Counted from the first letter of the stretch, positions 1 to 5,031 are shown. The stretch is DNA of 5,031 nucleotides from Sulfurovum sp. (GCA_026984165.1 JALSSQ010000029.1:1-5031), one strand, 5' to 3'. Translations and numbers: made by a program. Notes: generated by a model from the sequence alone, not told the origin.

Positions 1-496
1 TTGCTGCTATCTGTGCAGTTAGTGAAGAGAGATCGGCTTTTGCTTTGTCATATTCAGCTTTTGAAGCAAAAGAGGCTTTTTGTAATCTCTCATATCGTTT
101 ATAAGTGACACTAGCGAGTTTTTTTTGTGCCTGTAGGCTTTGTAACTCTTTTTTTGTTGCATTCGCTTCTGATTGTGCTTTTTGAATCCCTATGCGTGCC
201 TGCTCTATGAGATTTGGGATGTCTACGGGATCAATCTCAACTAAAAGTTCTCCTTTTTTTACCCATTTCCCCTCATCCGTATGGAGTTTTAAAATCCGAC
301 CTCCCGTTTGTGCTGTGATATCATAAATATCTTTTGCTCCGAGATTTCCTATCCCAAATATGCGTACTTGCAAATCACCTTGTATCGGTGTGAATTTTTC
401 ATAAGTTGTTTTTGGTAAATAAACTTTTTTGTAGAAAACAAATCCGATAATTACGAAAATGAGTAAAGCGATGAAGTAGTTTTTATATTTTATCAT
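1..496 (-). CDS. Periplasmic adaptor subunit (HlyD/RND membrane fusion protein), partial: C-terminus beyond window
   Basis: This is the periplasmic adaptor of a tripartite efflux or secretion system, linking an inner-membrane pump to a TolC-type channel. The first 165 residues are visible and the frame is still open at position 1. Residues 8-22 form an N-terminal membrane anchor. Residues 65-89 are the lipoyl/biotinyl-like half motif (GGRI, then DEG, VKKGELLVEID). From about residue 95 a charged helical hairpin begins. Its tip holds R134, L138 and S145 in R-x3-L-x6-S spacing, the RLS motif that in AcrA-type adaptors contacts TolC. The start is firm: the ATG overlaps the stop of the upstream channel gene as ATGA, with AAGG about 9 bases upstream, implying translational coupling. 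The pump is outside the window, so an RND pump and an ABC (MacB-like) pump both remain possible. The transported substrate cannot be read from the sequence. Confidence 0.9.
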   Translation of the reverse strand, partial: MIKYKNYFIALLIFVIIGFVFYKKVYLPKTTYEKFTPIQGDLQVRIFGIGNLGAKDIYDITAQTGGRILKLHTDEGKWVKKGELLVEIDPVDIPNLIEQARIGIQKAQSEANATKKELQSLQAQKKLASVTYKRYERLQKASFASKAEYDKAKADLSSLTAQIAA

Positions 497-1749
497 TTTA
501 TTTTTCCTTCAAGGTATAGGATACGGTCATATGCAAGGCTTCTTGTATAGTATGCCTGTATGATTGCAAGACGGCTATTTAACTCTTGCATCGCACCATC
601 AAGCAACTGTATATAAGTACTCATGCCCTCTTTGTATCTAGCTTCAAGAACTTTTGCACTCTCTTTTGCTGCTGCAAGTTGTGCTTTTTTAGCTGAGATA
701 GTTTGTTGATAACGCGTGATATCAATGAGCAAAGATTTGATCTCCTCTTTGAGTTTGATTTGTTTAGATGCTTCTAGCTCTTTTGAAATTTGTGTAGCGA
801 TTTTGGCTTTTTGAGCTTGGGCAGATAGCTTTCCACCTGCATACAATGGCAGGTTAAAGGAAATACCTACCAATTTACTGTCATAACTGTTAAGGGTATC
901 AAGATGTGTTAGTGATGCGATAGCATCAATAGAACCATAGTGTGCATTGTGTGCAGCTTTATGTAAAAGGCGATTTTTTTCAATACTTAATTTGTCTATA
1001 TGAAGTTGGGGATTTTCTTCAAGAATATTTTTGATATTGTTTTTTGTCTTTTGCAGAGGTGTTTTGTATAGGATGTCACTTTGAAGTGTTGTATTGGTAT
1101 CGATAGTTTCTGCTATATATAGAGAAAGTGTTGTTTTTGCTTTTTGGTATGTTGCTTGTGTGATGGCAAGGTTGTCTTTTGCTGTATAAACTTCTGCAAG
1201 AAAACGACTCTTGTCTGCTTTTGTTTTAAGTCCTTGTTTGTAAAGAGCTTGTGCTTGTTTATAGTATGCTTTTTTTCGTTTTAGGTCTTCTTTTTGTACC
1301 TTGAGTGCAGCTTTTTGTACGAGCATGAGCTTGTATAGTGATTTGACACGGTAAGCAAGAAGTGCTTTGGCTTCTTGTAAAGAGAGAGTAGCGATCTCTT
1401 TGTCAAGTTTTGCAGCTTTGATTTTTGAGTCTGTTGAAGAAAAATCCCAAAGCTTTTCTTTCACACCCACACCTACACCCCAACTATCTTTATCTACAGT
1501 ATGAAATTGACCATTTACAGGTAGTGCATATGTTTGTATCGGATTATAGTTTGCTTGTAGTGAAATCTGAGGTAAAAGTGCTGAGCGTTCAGATTTGTAA
1601 CTTTGTTGTGATTGACTGATTTTTAATATAAAAGTTTTAATATCTGGATGATTATGCAATGTTTTGTCTATAGCTTCGTTGAGGCTAAGAGTTTTTGCAC
1701 AAAGAGAAGAGATAAGAAAAACAGAGTAAAACAGAAAAGATTTTTTCAT
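493..1749 (-). CDS. TolC family outer membrane efflux channel
   Basis: This 418-residue protein is a TolC/OEP-family channel, a trimeric outer membrane beta barrel with a long periplasmic alpha-helical tunnel. Residues 1-18 look like a Sec signal peptide (MKKS, a hydrophobic core, then SLCA) with likely cleavage after Ala18. Cys17 is preceded by Leu, which does not fit a lipobox, so a lipoprotein form is unlikely. The mature start LSLNEAI...HPDIK is typical of the family. Two OEP repeats cover about residues 22-215 and 232-410, both rich in Ala, Lys, Gln and Leu as expected of the helical barrel. The motif YKEGMSTYIQLLDG near residue 375 matches the conserved second-repeat segment. The length is usual. 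GAGG lies 7 bases before the ATG. It is the first gene of the operon and overlaps the adaptor gene by 4 bases. The substrate is unknown. Confidence 0.93.
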   Translation of the reverse strand: MKKSFLFYSVFLISSLCAKTLSLNEAIDKTLHNHPDIKTFILKISQSQQSYKSERSALLPQISLQANYNPIQTYALPVNGQFHTVDKDSWGVGVGVKEKLWDFSSTDSKIKAAKLDKEIATLSLQEAKALLAYRVKSLYKLMLVQKAALKVQKEDLKRKKAYYKQAQALYKQGLKTKADKSRFLAEVYTAKDNLAITQATYQKAKTTLSLYIAETIDTNTTLQSDILYKTPLQKTKNNIKNILEENPQLHIDKLSIEKNRLLHKAAHNAHYGSIDAIASLTHLDTLNSYDSKLVGISFNLPLYAGGKLSAQAQKAKIATQISKELEASKQIKLKEEIKSLLIDITRYQQTISAKKAQLAAAKESAKVLEARYKEGMSTYIQLLDGAMQELNSRLAIIQAYYTRSLAYDRILYLEGKIK

Positions 1750-1763
1750 CTTTGAACCTCAAA

Positions 1764-1801
1764 TATATAGATTATAACTTGATGCAAGCATAACATCACA
1801 A
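1764..1801 (-). promoter_or_regulatory. Predicted sigma-70-type promoter of the TolC/adaptor operon
   Basis: A perfect TATAAT -10 box lies at 1776-1771 (minus strand). A weak -35 candidate TTGTGA lies at 1801-1796 with a long 19-base spacer. Transcription would begin near 1764, giving a leader of about 15 bases that contains the GAGG ribosome binding site. A strong -10 with a poor -35 is usual in Campylobacterota. The -10 sequence is seen; promoter activity is inferred. Confidence 0.55.
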
Positions 1802-1806
1802 TGTGA
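1796..1806. promoter_or_regulatory. Short palindrome TCACA-A-TGTGA at the tolC-like promoter
   Basis: A perfect 5-bp inverted repeat with a 1-bp centre overlaps the candidate -35 box of the efflux operon. Its position suits a repressor operator, as is common for efflux genes controlled by TetR- or MarR-type regulators, but it is short and no regulator gene is in view. Confidence 0.3.
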
Positions 1807-1833
1807 ATCATGTATGAATTTTTAAATTAAGGG

Positions 1834-1964
1834 CATCTCTAAAAACCATATTTACTTGGAATCGGAAGGCTTTGCCTCCGTTTTTCGGGACTAAAGTCTC
1901 CGCTTCCCATACAAGTAAAGACTCTGCTCCAAAGCTACGGAAACAGAGCCAGTTTTAATAAATG
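1834..1964. repeat. Structured, G+C-richer intergenic element with imperfect terminal inverted repeats
   Basis: This segment fills most of the gap between the rhodanese gene and the efflux operon. Positions 1855-1950 are about 50% G+C, well above the surroundings. The ends, 1834-1846 and 1952-1964, are inverted repeats matching at 10 of 13 positions. Inside, TTTACTTG (1851-1858) pairs perfectly with CAAGTAAA (1912-1919), enclosing two small hairpins at 1863-1880 and 1886-1902 separated by a T-tract. A further hairpin lies at 1920-1950 (CTCTG with CAGAG). There is no plausible reading frame. It may be a miniature mobile or REP-like dispersed element, or a structured 3' untranslated region of the rhodanese mRNA. 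I do not recognise the family, and no clear target-site duplication is visible. Confidence 0.5.
1920..1950 (-). terminator. Hairpin just downstream of the rhodanese gene, possible weak terminator
   Basis: On the minus strand GGCTCTG pairs with CAGAGTC (7 pairs, one G-U), with an inner TCC/GGA helix, starting about 14 bases after the rhodanese stop codon. The sequence that follows, TTTACTT, is only a short, interrupted U tract. Termination would therefore be weak, or the hairpin may simply be part of the larger structured element. Confidence 0.35.
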
Positions 1965-2351
1965 TTAGTTTGTATGTGCTTTATGTGCAGCGATAAGATC
2001 TTCTATATTTCCACCAAGAACATATACATTCTCATATCCAAGCATCTCCAAATACCCCATGATACGGTTCGCGAACCAACCTTTAAGACAAGCAACAACG
2101 ATCACTGTATCTTTGTCTGTAGGCAAAAGGTCTAAACTTTCTGCAAAAGTAGGGTATGGCATATAATAAGCATCAGGAACATTTGCTTCTACAGCATTAT
2201 CACCTTTGACTTTTGCAGGTGGTCGAACATCTAAAAGAATCGCTCCTACATCTTTGATAAGCTCCATAGTCTCTGCCATGTCCAAATTTCCTAGCATAGG
2301 TTTTTTTAAATCTAATGCAATTGCATTTGCGATATTTTGTTTTGCACTCAT
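1965..2351 (-). CDS. Rhodanese-like domain protein, single domain
   Basis: This 128-residue cytoplasmic protein has no signal peptide and consists of one rhodanese fold, a family that moves sulfane sulfur through a cysteine persulfide. DVRPP (41-45) is the conserved strand-loop that follows the first beta strand. VIVVACLKG (83-91) places the presumed catalytic Cys88 after the central hydrophobic strand. LGYENVYVLGGNIEDLIAA (104-122) is the usual C-terminal helix-strand with the GG turn. The loop is odd: the family pattern C-x-x-G-x-R-S/T is here CLKGWFA, keeping Cys and Gly but replacing the Arg with Phe and the Ser/Thr with Ala. The usual GHIPGA segment is also degenerate (EANVPDA). Thiosulfate transferase activity is therefore uncertain; sulfur carriage or another role is possible. 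AGGAG lies 6 bases before the ATG. It appears to be transcribed alone. Confidence 0.88.
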   Translation of the reverse strand: MSAKQNIANAIALDLKKPMLGNLDMAETMELIKDVGAILLDVRPPAKVKGDNAVEANVPDAYYMPYPTFAESLDLLPTDKDTVIVVACLKGWFANRIMGYLEMLGYENVYVLGGNIEDLIAAHKAHTN

Positions 2352-2378
2352 GTCATTCTCCTCTTATTTGTTGTATTT

Positions 2379-2417
2379 GTTAAGAGAAAAATATTGTATT
2401 AAAACTCCTCTCTTAAC
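2379..2417. promoter_or_regulatory. 9-bp inverted repeat bracketing the rhodanese promoter
   Basis: GTTAAGAGA (2379-2387) and TCTCTTAAC (2409-2417) are perfect inverted copies whose centres are 30 bp apart, about three helical turns. One arm overlaps the candidate -35 and the other the predicted transcription start. This is a plausible two-site operator, though binding is inferred only. Confidence 0.4.
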
Positions 2418-2421
2418 TAAA
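2386..2421 (-). promoter_or_regulatory. Predicted promoter of the rhodanese-like gene
   Basis: The -10 box TACAAT lies at 2398-2393 and a weak -35 TTTAGT at 2421-2416, with a 17-base spacer. The start would fall near 2386, leaving a leader of about 35 bases that ends in the strong AGGAG ribosome binding site. The region is AT-rich, so other -10-like hexamers (such as TAAAAT further upstream) compete with this choice. Confidence 0.4.
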
Positions 2422-2454
2422 CATATTTTATTCTAAAATCATTTTTTTGTCTGC

Positions 2455-2468
2455 TAGTTAGCTAACTA
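2455..2468. repeat. 14-bp perfect palindrome TAGTTAGCTAACTA
   Basis: The arms TAGTTAG and CTAACTA meet without a spacer, between the permease stop codon and the rhodanese promoter. On the minus strand it is followed by an A-rich stretch rather than a U tract, so it does not look like an intrinsic terminator. A protein-binding site is more plausible. Confidence 0.4.
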
Positions 2469-2498
2469 AATTTATTTGGATAATTGATAAAATTTTCT

Positions 2499-3812
2499 TT
2501 ATTTATGTAAATGATTTTTAAGATCTTTATCCAGATATTGTGCTGTACCTTTTCTTTTTTCAATTTTATAGTAGAGTGCTGAAAAGAGGGCAACGATTCC
2601 AATGACAAGTCCACTACTAAGAAGTGCATGAGGATTGTGAAGTGTGTTGTATCCAATTAGTACAATAGTTGCTAAAGAACATAAAATAAAACCAAAACCT
2701 GTGATAAAGCGATTTGCTTGAGTCTCTTTGTATCGAATAAAAGCAGAAAGGTTTACAAGTGCAAAAATGATTAAAAAACCAGCACTTCCTGCAATTGAAA
2801 TATTTTCTAAGTCAAAAGAAGTTGTAAAAATAATACTCATCAATGCAATGATGATAACTCCTTCATATCCTTGTTTTATTTTCTCATCAAATGTATGTGG
2901 AAGTTCTCCTAATTTGGCGATCAAATATCCAACTCTTCCACCACCATAAAGGGTTGCATTTATTGCTGAGGCTGTGGAAAGAAGTGCAGCAATAGAAATA
3001 ATTGTAAAACCAGTTTTTCCAAAAAATGGTTCAGCTGCGACAGCAAGTATATAGTCTTTTGCTTTTTGTGCTTCAGCAATAGAAACATTTCCGATTGCAA
3101 CGGCTGCAACACCAATATATAGCAATATTACAAAGATTACAGCACTATAAAAAGCACGTGGAAGGTTTTTCTCTGGATTTTTGATATCTTTTGCCGTATT
3201 TGCAATTAATTCAAATCCTTCATAAGCTAAAAAAATCATCAATCCACCTGTTATTATTGAAAGTGGAGGTGACCAGGTAGAAGGTTCAAGTCTTGATGGA
3301 TTGATTGTAGTAAATCCTACTCCTGTAAATAAAAGTAAAATTGCTAACTTAATAAAAACCATAATATCTTCAGTCTTGCCTGTCATGAAAGAACCCATTA
3401 GATTAATGAATGTAAATATAACAATTACACTTGTTGCCAATATATTGTGTAGCCAAGGTTGGTCATCTCCTATTAAAAGTGCACAACCATAGCTACCAAA
3501 GGCATAAGCATAAAGAGATAACATAATGACATAACTAATAAGAAGTAAATTGTTTACAAGTGCTGCAAAAAGATTATTTCCCATAGCTTGTACAATAAAT
3601 TCAATCGTACCACCTTCACTAGGATAAGTAAGTGAGAGCTTCACATAAGCATAAACTGTGACAAGTGCTATGATTCCTGCAAGAGCAAAGGCTATGGGTG
3701 CAGCACCTTGTGATAATTGTATAGTAAGACCTAAAACAGCAAAAATACCACCACCTACCATACCTCCAACACCGATGCTGAATGCTTCAAAAAAACCAAT
3801 ATCTTTTTTCAT
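2499..3812 (-). CDS. APC superfamily amino acid permease, ApcT-like
   Basis: This 437-residue integral membrane protein has about 12 helices and belongs to the amino acid-polyamine-organocation superfamily. It should import amino acids across the inner membrane. TM1 carries the unwound glycine-rich motif GVGGMVGGGIFAVLG (14-28), which binds the substrate backbone. YPSEGGTIEF (63-72) follows TM2. TM6 holds FLAYEGFELIANTAKDIKNP (194-213), the second broken helix and its conserved loop. The length is close to that of the archaeal proton-coupled ApcT (about 435 residues). Lys155 in TM5 (VFIKLAILLLF) sits where ApcT has the lysine that replaces the Na2 sodium site, suggesting proton rather than sodium coupling. 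AAGGA lies 9 bases before the ATG, and the gene starts 22 bases after the DUF202 gene, so the two are probably cotranscribed. The preferred amino acid cannot be told from sequence. Confidence 0.9.
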   Translation of the reverse strand: MKKDIGFFEAFSIGVGGMVGGGIFAVLGLTIQLSQGAAPIAFALAGIIALVTVYAYVKLSLTYPSEGGTIEFIVQAMGNNLFAALVNNLLLISYVIMLSLYAYAFGSYGCALLIGDDQPWLHNILATSVIVIFTFINLMGSFMTGKTEDIMVFIKLAILLLFTGVGFTTINPSRLEPSTWSPPLSIITGGLMIFLAYEGFELIANTAKDIKNPEKNLPRAFYSAVIFVILLYIGVAAVAIGNVSIAEAQKAKDYILAVAAEPFFGKTGFTIISIAALLSTASAINATLYGGGRVGYLIAKLGELPHTFDEKIKQGYEGVIIIALMSIIFTTSFDLENISIAGSAGFLIIFALVNLSAFIRYKETQANRFITGFGFILCSLATIVLIGYNTLHNPHALLSSGLVIGIVALFSALYYKIEKRKGTAQYLDKDLKNHLHK

Positions 3813-3834
3813 ATAATTTTTTCCTTTTTATATA

Positions 3835-4236
3835 CTATAATATGATCATACTAAGTAAAAGTACCAGACCAATAAGTGCAACAAAAATGGAAAGCAAAAA
3901 GTAGATGTTTTTATCGGTATTAATTTGCCTTTTTTCAAGGTGTAAAATCCATCTAGTATAGTAGTGGTATGTATATAGTGCAAGCATTATCCCTGCAAAG
4001 ACGATACTAATACCTAAATAGTTGTAAAAATCTACATGAATTAGTTGAGGTAATTTATTTGCTTGATCACTTTTTAGTTCTACAGAAAGCAAATGTAAAA
4101 ATAGTTCAAATTTTTCTACAACAAAGCCTAATACAATCAGTGAAATAGCAGTACCTATTAGTGCTGTGGTTGAGCGTTCAACTGCCATTAAGTCTTTTGG
4201 ATCTATTTTTTGTTTTGTTCGTTGTTTATGTTGCAT
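3835..4236 (-). CDS. DUF202/YidH-like small membrane protein
   Basis: This 133-residue protein has three predicted transmembrane helices, at about 24-41, 72-92 and 111-131, behind a basic N-terminus (MQHKQRTKQK). AVERSTTALIGTAISLIVLGFVVEKF (18-43) resembles the DUF202 signature, in which ERT, an AWIRT-like stretch and a GFV-K/F ending surround the first helix. The W and R of the AWIRT portion are replaced here (ALIGT), so the match is partial. DUF202 proteins are inner-membrane proteins of unknown biochemical role. The gene has a weak ribosome binding site (AAAG, 8 bases before the ATG). It lies 78 bases after the antiporter gene and 22 bases before the amino acid permease, so it probably heads a two-gene transcript. 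Whether it assists a neighbouring transporter is unknown. Confidence 0.78.
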   Translation of the reverse strand: MQHKQRTKQKIDPKDLMAVERSTTALIGTAISLIVLGFVVEKFELFLHLLSVELKSDQANKLPQLIHVDFYNYLGISIVFAGIMLALYTYHYYTRWILHLEKRQINTDKNIYFLLSIFVALIGLVLLLSMIIL

Positions 4237-4250
4237 TTTTCATACTTTAA

Positions 4251-4280
4251 TATTTAGATTATAAATGATATTCAAAAAAC
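4251..4280 (-). promoter_or_regulatory. Predicted promoter of the DUF202-permease transcript
   Basis: A perfect TATAAT -10 box lies at 4263-4258 with no TTGACA-like -35. A run of six T (4279-4274) lies 10 bases upstream, matching the T-rich upstream pattern known for Campylobacterota sigma-70 promoters. Transcription would start near 4251, giving a leader of about 15 bases. Readthrough from the antiporter gene is also possible, since no terminator is evident between them. Confidence 0.5.
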
Positions 4281-4314
4281 TATTTTTAATCTGTTAGCTG
4301 TGTGACGAAATCGT

Positions 4315-5031
4315 TTATATACCGGCATTTTCCAACTCTAATAATTTGGCATCGATTTGTGTCATCAATTCATGATTAGCTTCAAAGCTAATCGTACCAT
4401 TTTGGTACATCTCTAATAAAGTATTTTTTTGTTCCATGAGGATGCGTCGTTTTGCTCGTAATACTTCTTCACTCAGCATTGCTTCTTCATCTGGTTTAAG
4501 TTCATCTAGTTTTGTATTTAATTCTTGTAACTCTTTATTGAACTCTTCTTTAAGATTGTTCGCACTTTTGGCATGAATCATGCGTCGTTTTTTTAAGTGT
4601 TCTATCTCATCAAGTGTATCTTGAAGTAGAGAGATTTGAGTTTTGAGCAGTTCATACTCTTTTAGTGCACTAACAGGTGAGACGAGTTTGAGCAGACGCA
4701 TCAACGGTGTCATACTCAATCCTTGTAAAAAAATTGATAACAAAACTACTCCAAAAACAAGCGTAACGATAACATCTTTAAATCCTAGGCTTTCGGGGAT
4801 ACTCAGTGCCAAGACCATAGAAAGTGCACCTCTGAGTCCACCCCAGGCAAGTACGATATTCCATCGATAAGGAAAATGAAGTTTGCTAGGATAGAAGAGT
4901 AACCATGTAAAATGGACGATAAAAAATCGTGCTACTAAAACAGAGATATAGGCGATGAGCACGATAGGCCAAAGTTCCCAAAGTAGTTGTAAATTGATTG
5001 CAAAGCCCATAAGCAAGAAGATAAGTGAATT
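4315..5031 (-). CDS. CPA1-family Na+/H+ antiporter (NhaP-like), partial: N-terminus beyond window
   Basis: This is the C-terminal 238 residues of a monovalent cation/proton antiporter of the inner membrane, used for pH and Na+ homeostasis. The frame stays open to position 5031. The first visible residues, NSLIFLLMGFAINL, are a family-typical helix, so internal TTG (5016) or ATG (5010) codons are not real starts. AWGGLRGALSMVLALSIP (fragment residues 62-79) is the highly conserved CPA1 segment with its key arginine. At least two further helices can be seen, IVLIAYISVLVARFF before it and VIVTLVFGVVLLSIFLQGL after it. From about fragment residue 120 the protein becomes a charged, Leu-, Glu- and Lys-rich cytoplasmic tail of about 115 residues that should form coiled coil. 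The stop codon is TAA at 4317-4315, followed by 78 bases before the DUF202 gene. The N-terminal ion-binding Asp residues are outside the window, so ion choice cannot be judged. Confidence 0.9.
   Translation of the reverse strand, partial: NSLIFLLMGFAINLQLLWELWPIVLIAYISVLVARFFIVHFTWLLFYPSKLHFPYRWNIVLAWGGLRGALSMVLALSIPESLGFKDVIVTLVFGVVLLSIFLQGLSMTPLMRLLKLVSPVSALKEYELLKTQISLLQDTLDEIEHLKKRRMIHAKSANNLKEEFNKELQELNTKLDELKPDEEAMLSEEVLRAKRRILMEQKNTLLEMYQNGTISFEANHELMTQIDAKLLELENAGI

Noticed and set aside
1425..1619. Plus-strand reading frame of 64 codons
   Set aside because: It lies inside the TolC-family gene on the opposite strand, has no recognisable domain and is a shadow frame.
493..1749. TolC-family protein as a lipoprotein through Cys17
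   Set aside because: The residue before Cys is Leu, and the sequence does not fit the lipobox; cleavage after Ala18 is more likely.
1831..1964. Intergenic structured element as a tRNA
   Set aside because: The branches suggest a cloverleaf, but there is no 7-bp acceptor with CCA, no T-loop GTTCRA and no anticodon arm of proper size.
2206..2436. Plus-strand reading frame of 76 codons
   Set aside because: It runs antisense through the rhodanese active domain and its promoter; it has no family resemblance.
2462..2656. Minus-strand frame of 64 codons overlapping the permease C-terminus
   Set aside because: It overlaps the permease coding end in another frame, has low-complexity sequence and no family features.
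2728..3492. Plus-strand frames within the permease (2728-2949 and 3301-3492)
   Set aside because: Antisense shadows of a well-supported membrane protein gene.
4305..4314. ACGAAATCGT inverted repeat as a terminator after the antiporter
   Set aside because: Only 4 bp with a 2-base loop and no U tract, too weak for an intrinsic terminator.
4643..4870. Plus-strand frame of 75 codons
   Set aside because: Antisense to the conserved antiporter segment including AWGGLRG.
5008..5016. TTG (5016) or ATG (5010) as antiporter start
   Set aside because: The frame continues open upstream with family-typical residues NSLIF, so the gene is cut by the window edge.

Overview
The window is an AT-rich (roughly one third G+C) stretch of bacterial chromosome in which every recognisable gene lies on the minus strand. 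The envelope proteins are Gram-negative (TolC family, periplasmic adaptor). Promoters have a good TATAAT-type -10 box but poor -35 boxes, often with T-tracts instead, and many small hydrophobic proteins are rich in Lys, Ile and Leu. Together these suggest a Campylobacterota (epsilonproteobacterial) organism of the Sulfurimonas/Sulfurovum kind. That placement is an inference, not a match.

Reading in the direction of transcription (right to left): (1) 5031-4315 is the C-terminal part of a CPA1-type Na+/H+ antiporter with a long charged cytoplasmic tail; its N-terminus lies outside the window. (2) 4236-3835 is a small DUF202/YidH-like three-helix membrane protein behind its own -10 box. (3) 3812-2499 is an APC-superfamily amino acid permease resembling the proton-coupled ApcT type, 22 bases downstream of (2) and probably cotranscribed with it. 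(4) 2351-1965 is a single-domain rhodanese-like protein with a non-canonical active-site loop, preceded by a promoter bracketed by a 9-bp inverted repeat. (5) 1964-1750 is an intergenic region holding a G+C-richer, strongly self-complementary element of about 100-130 bp and the promoter of the next operon. (6) 1749-493 is a TolC-family outer membrane channel. (7) 496-1 is the N-terminal part of a periplasmic adaptor (HlyD/RND type) whose start codon overlaps the tolC-like stop codon in an ATGA.

Genes 6 and 7 form the start of a tripartite efflux or secretion operon; the inner-membrane pump is expected just beyond position 1. The adaptor carries the R-x3-L-x6-S hairpin-tip motif known to dock on TolC, so the two products probably work together. 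Genes 1-3 are inner-membrane proteins, two of them likely coupled to the proton gradient, but a common pathway is only a guess. The protein-coding content is ordinary. The least explained parts are non-coding: the multibranched intergenic element and the symmetric sequences at the rhodanese and tolC promoters. I found no convincing undescribed multi-gene system, CRISPR array, tRNA, rRNA or intact insertion sequence.
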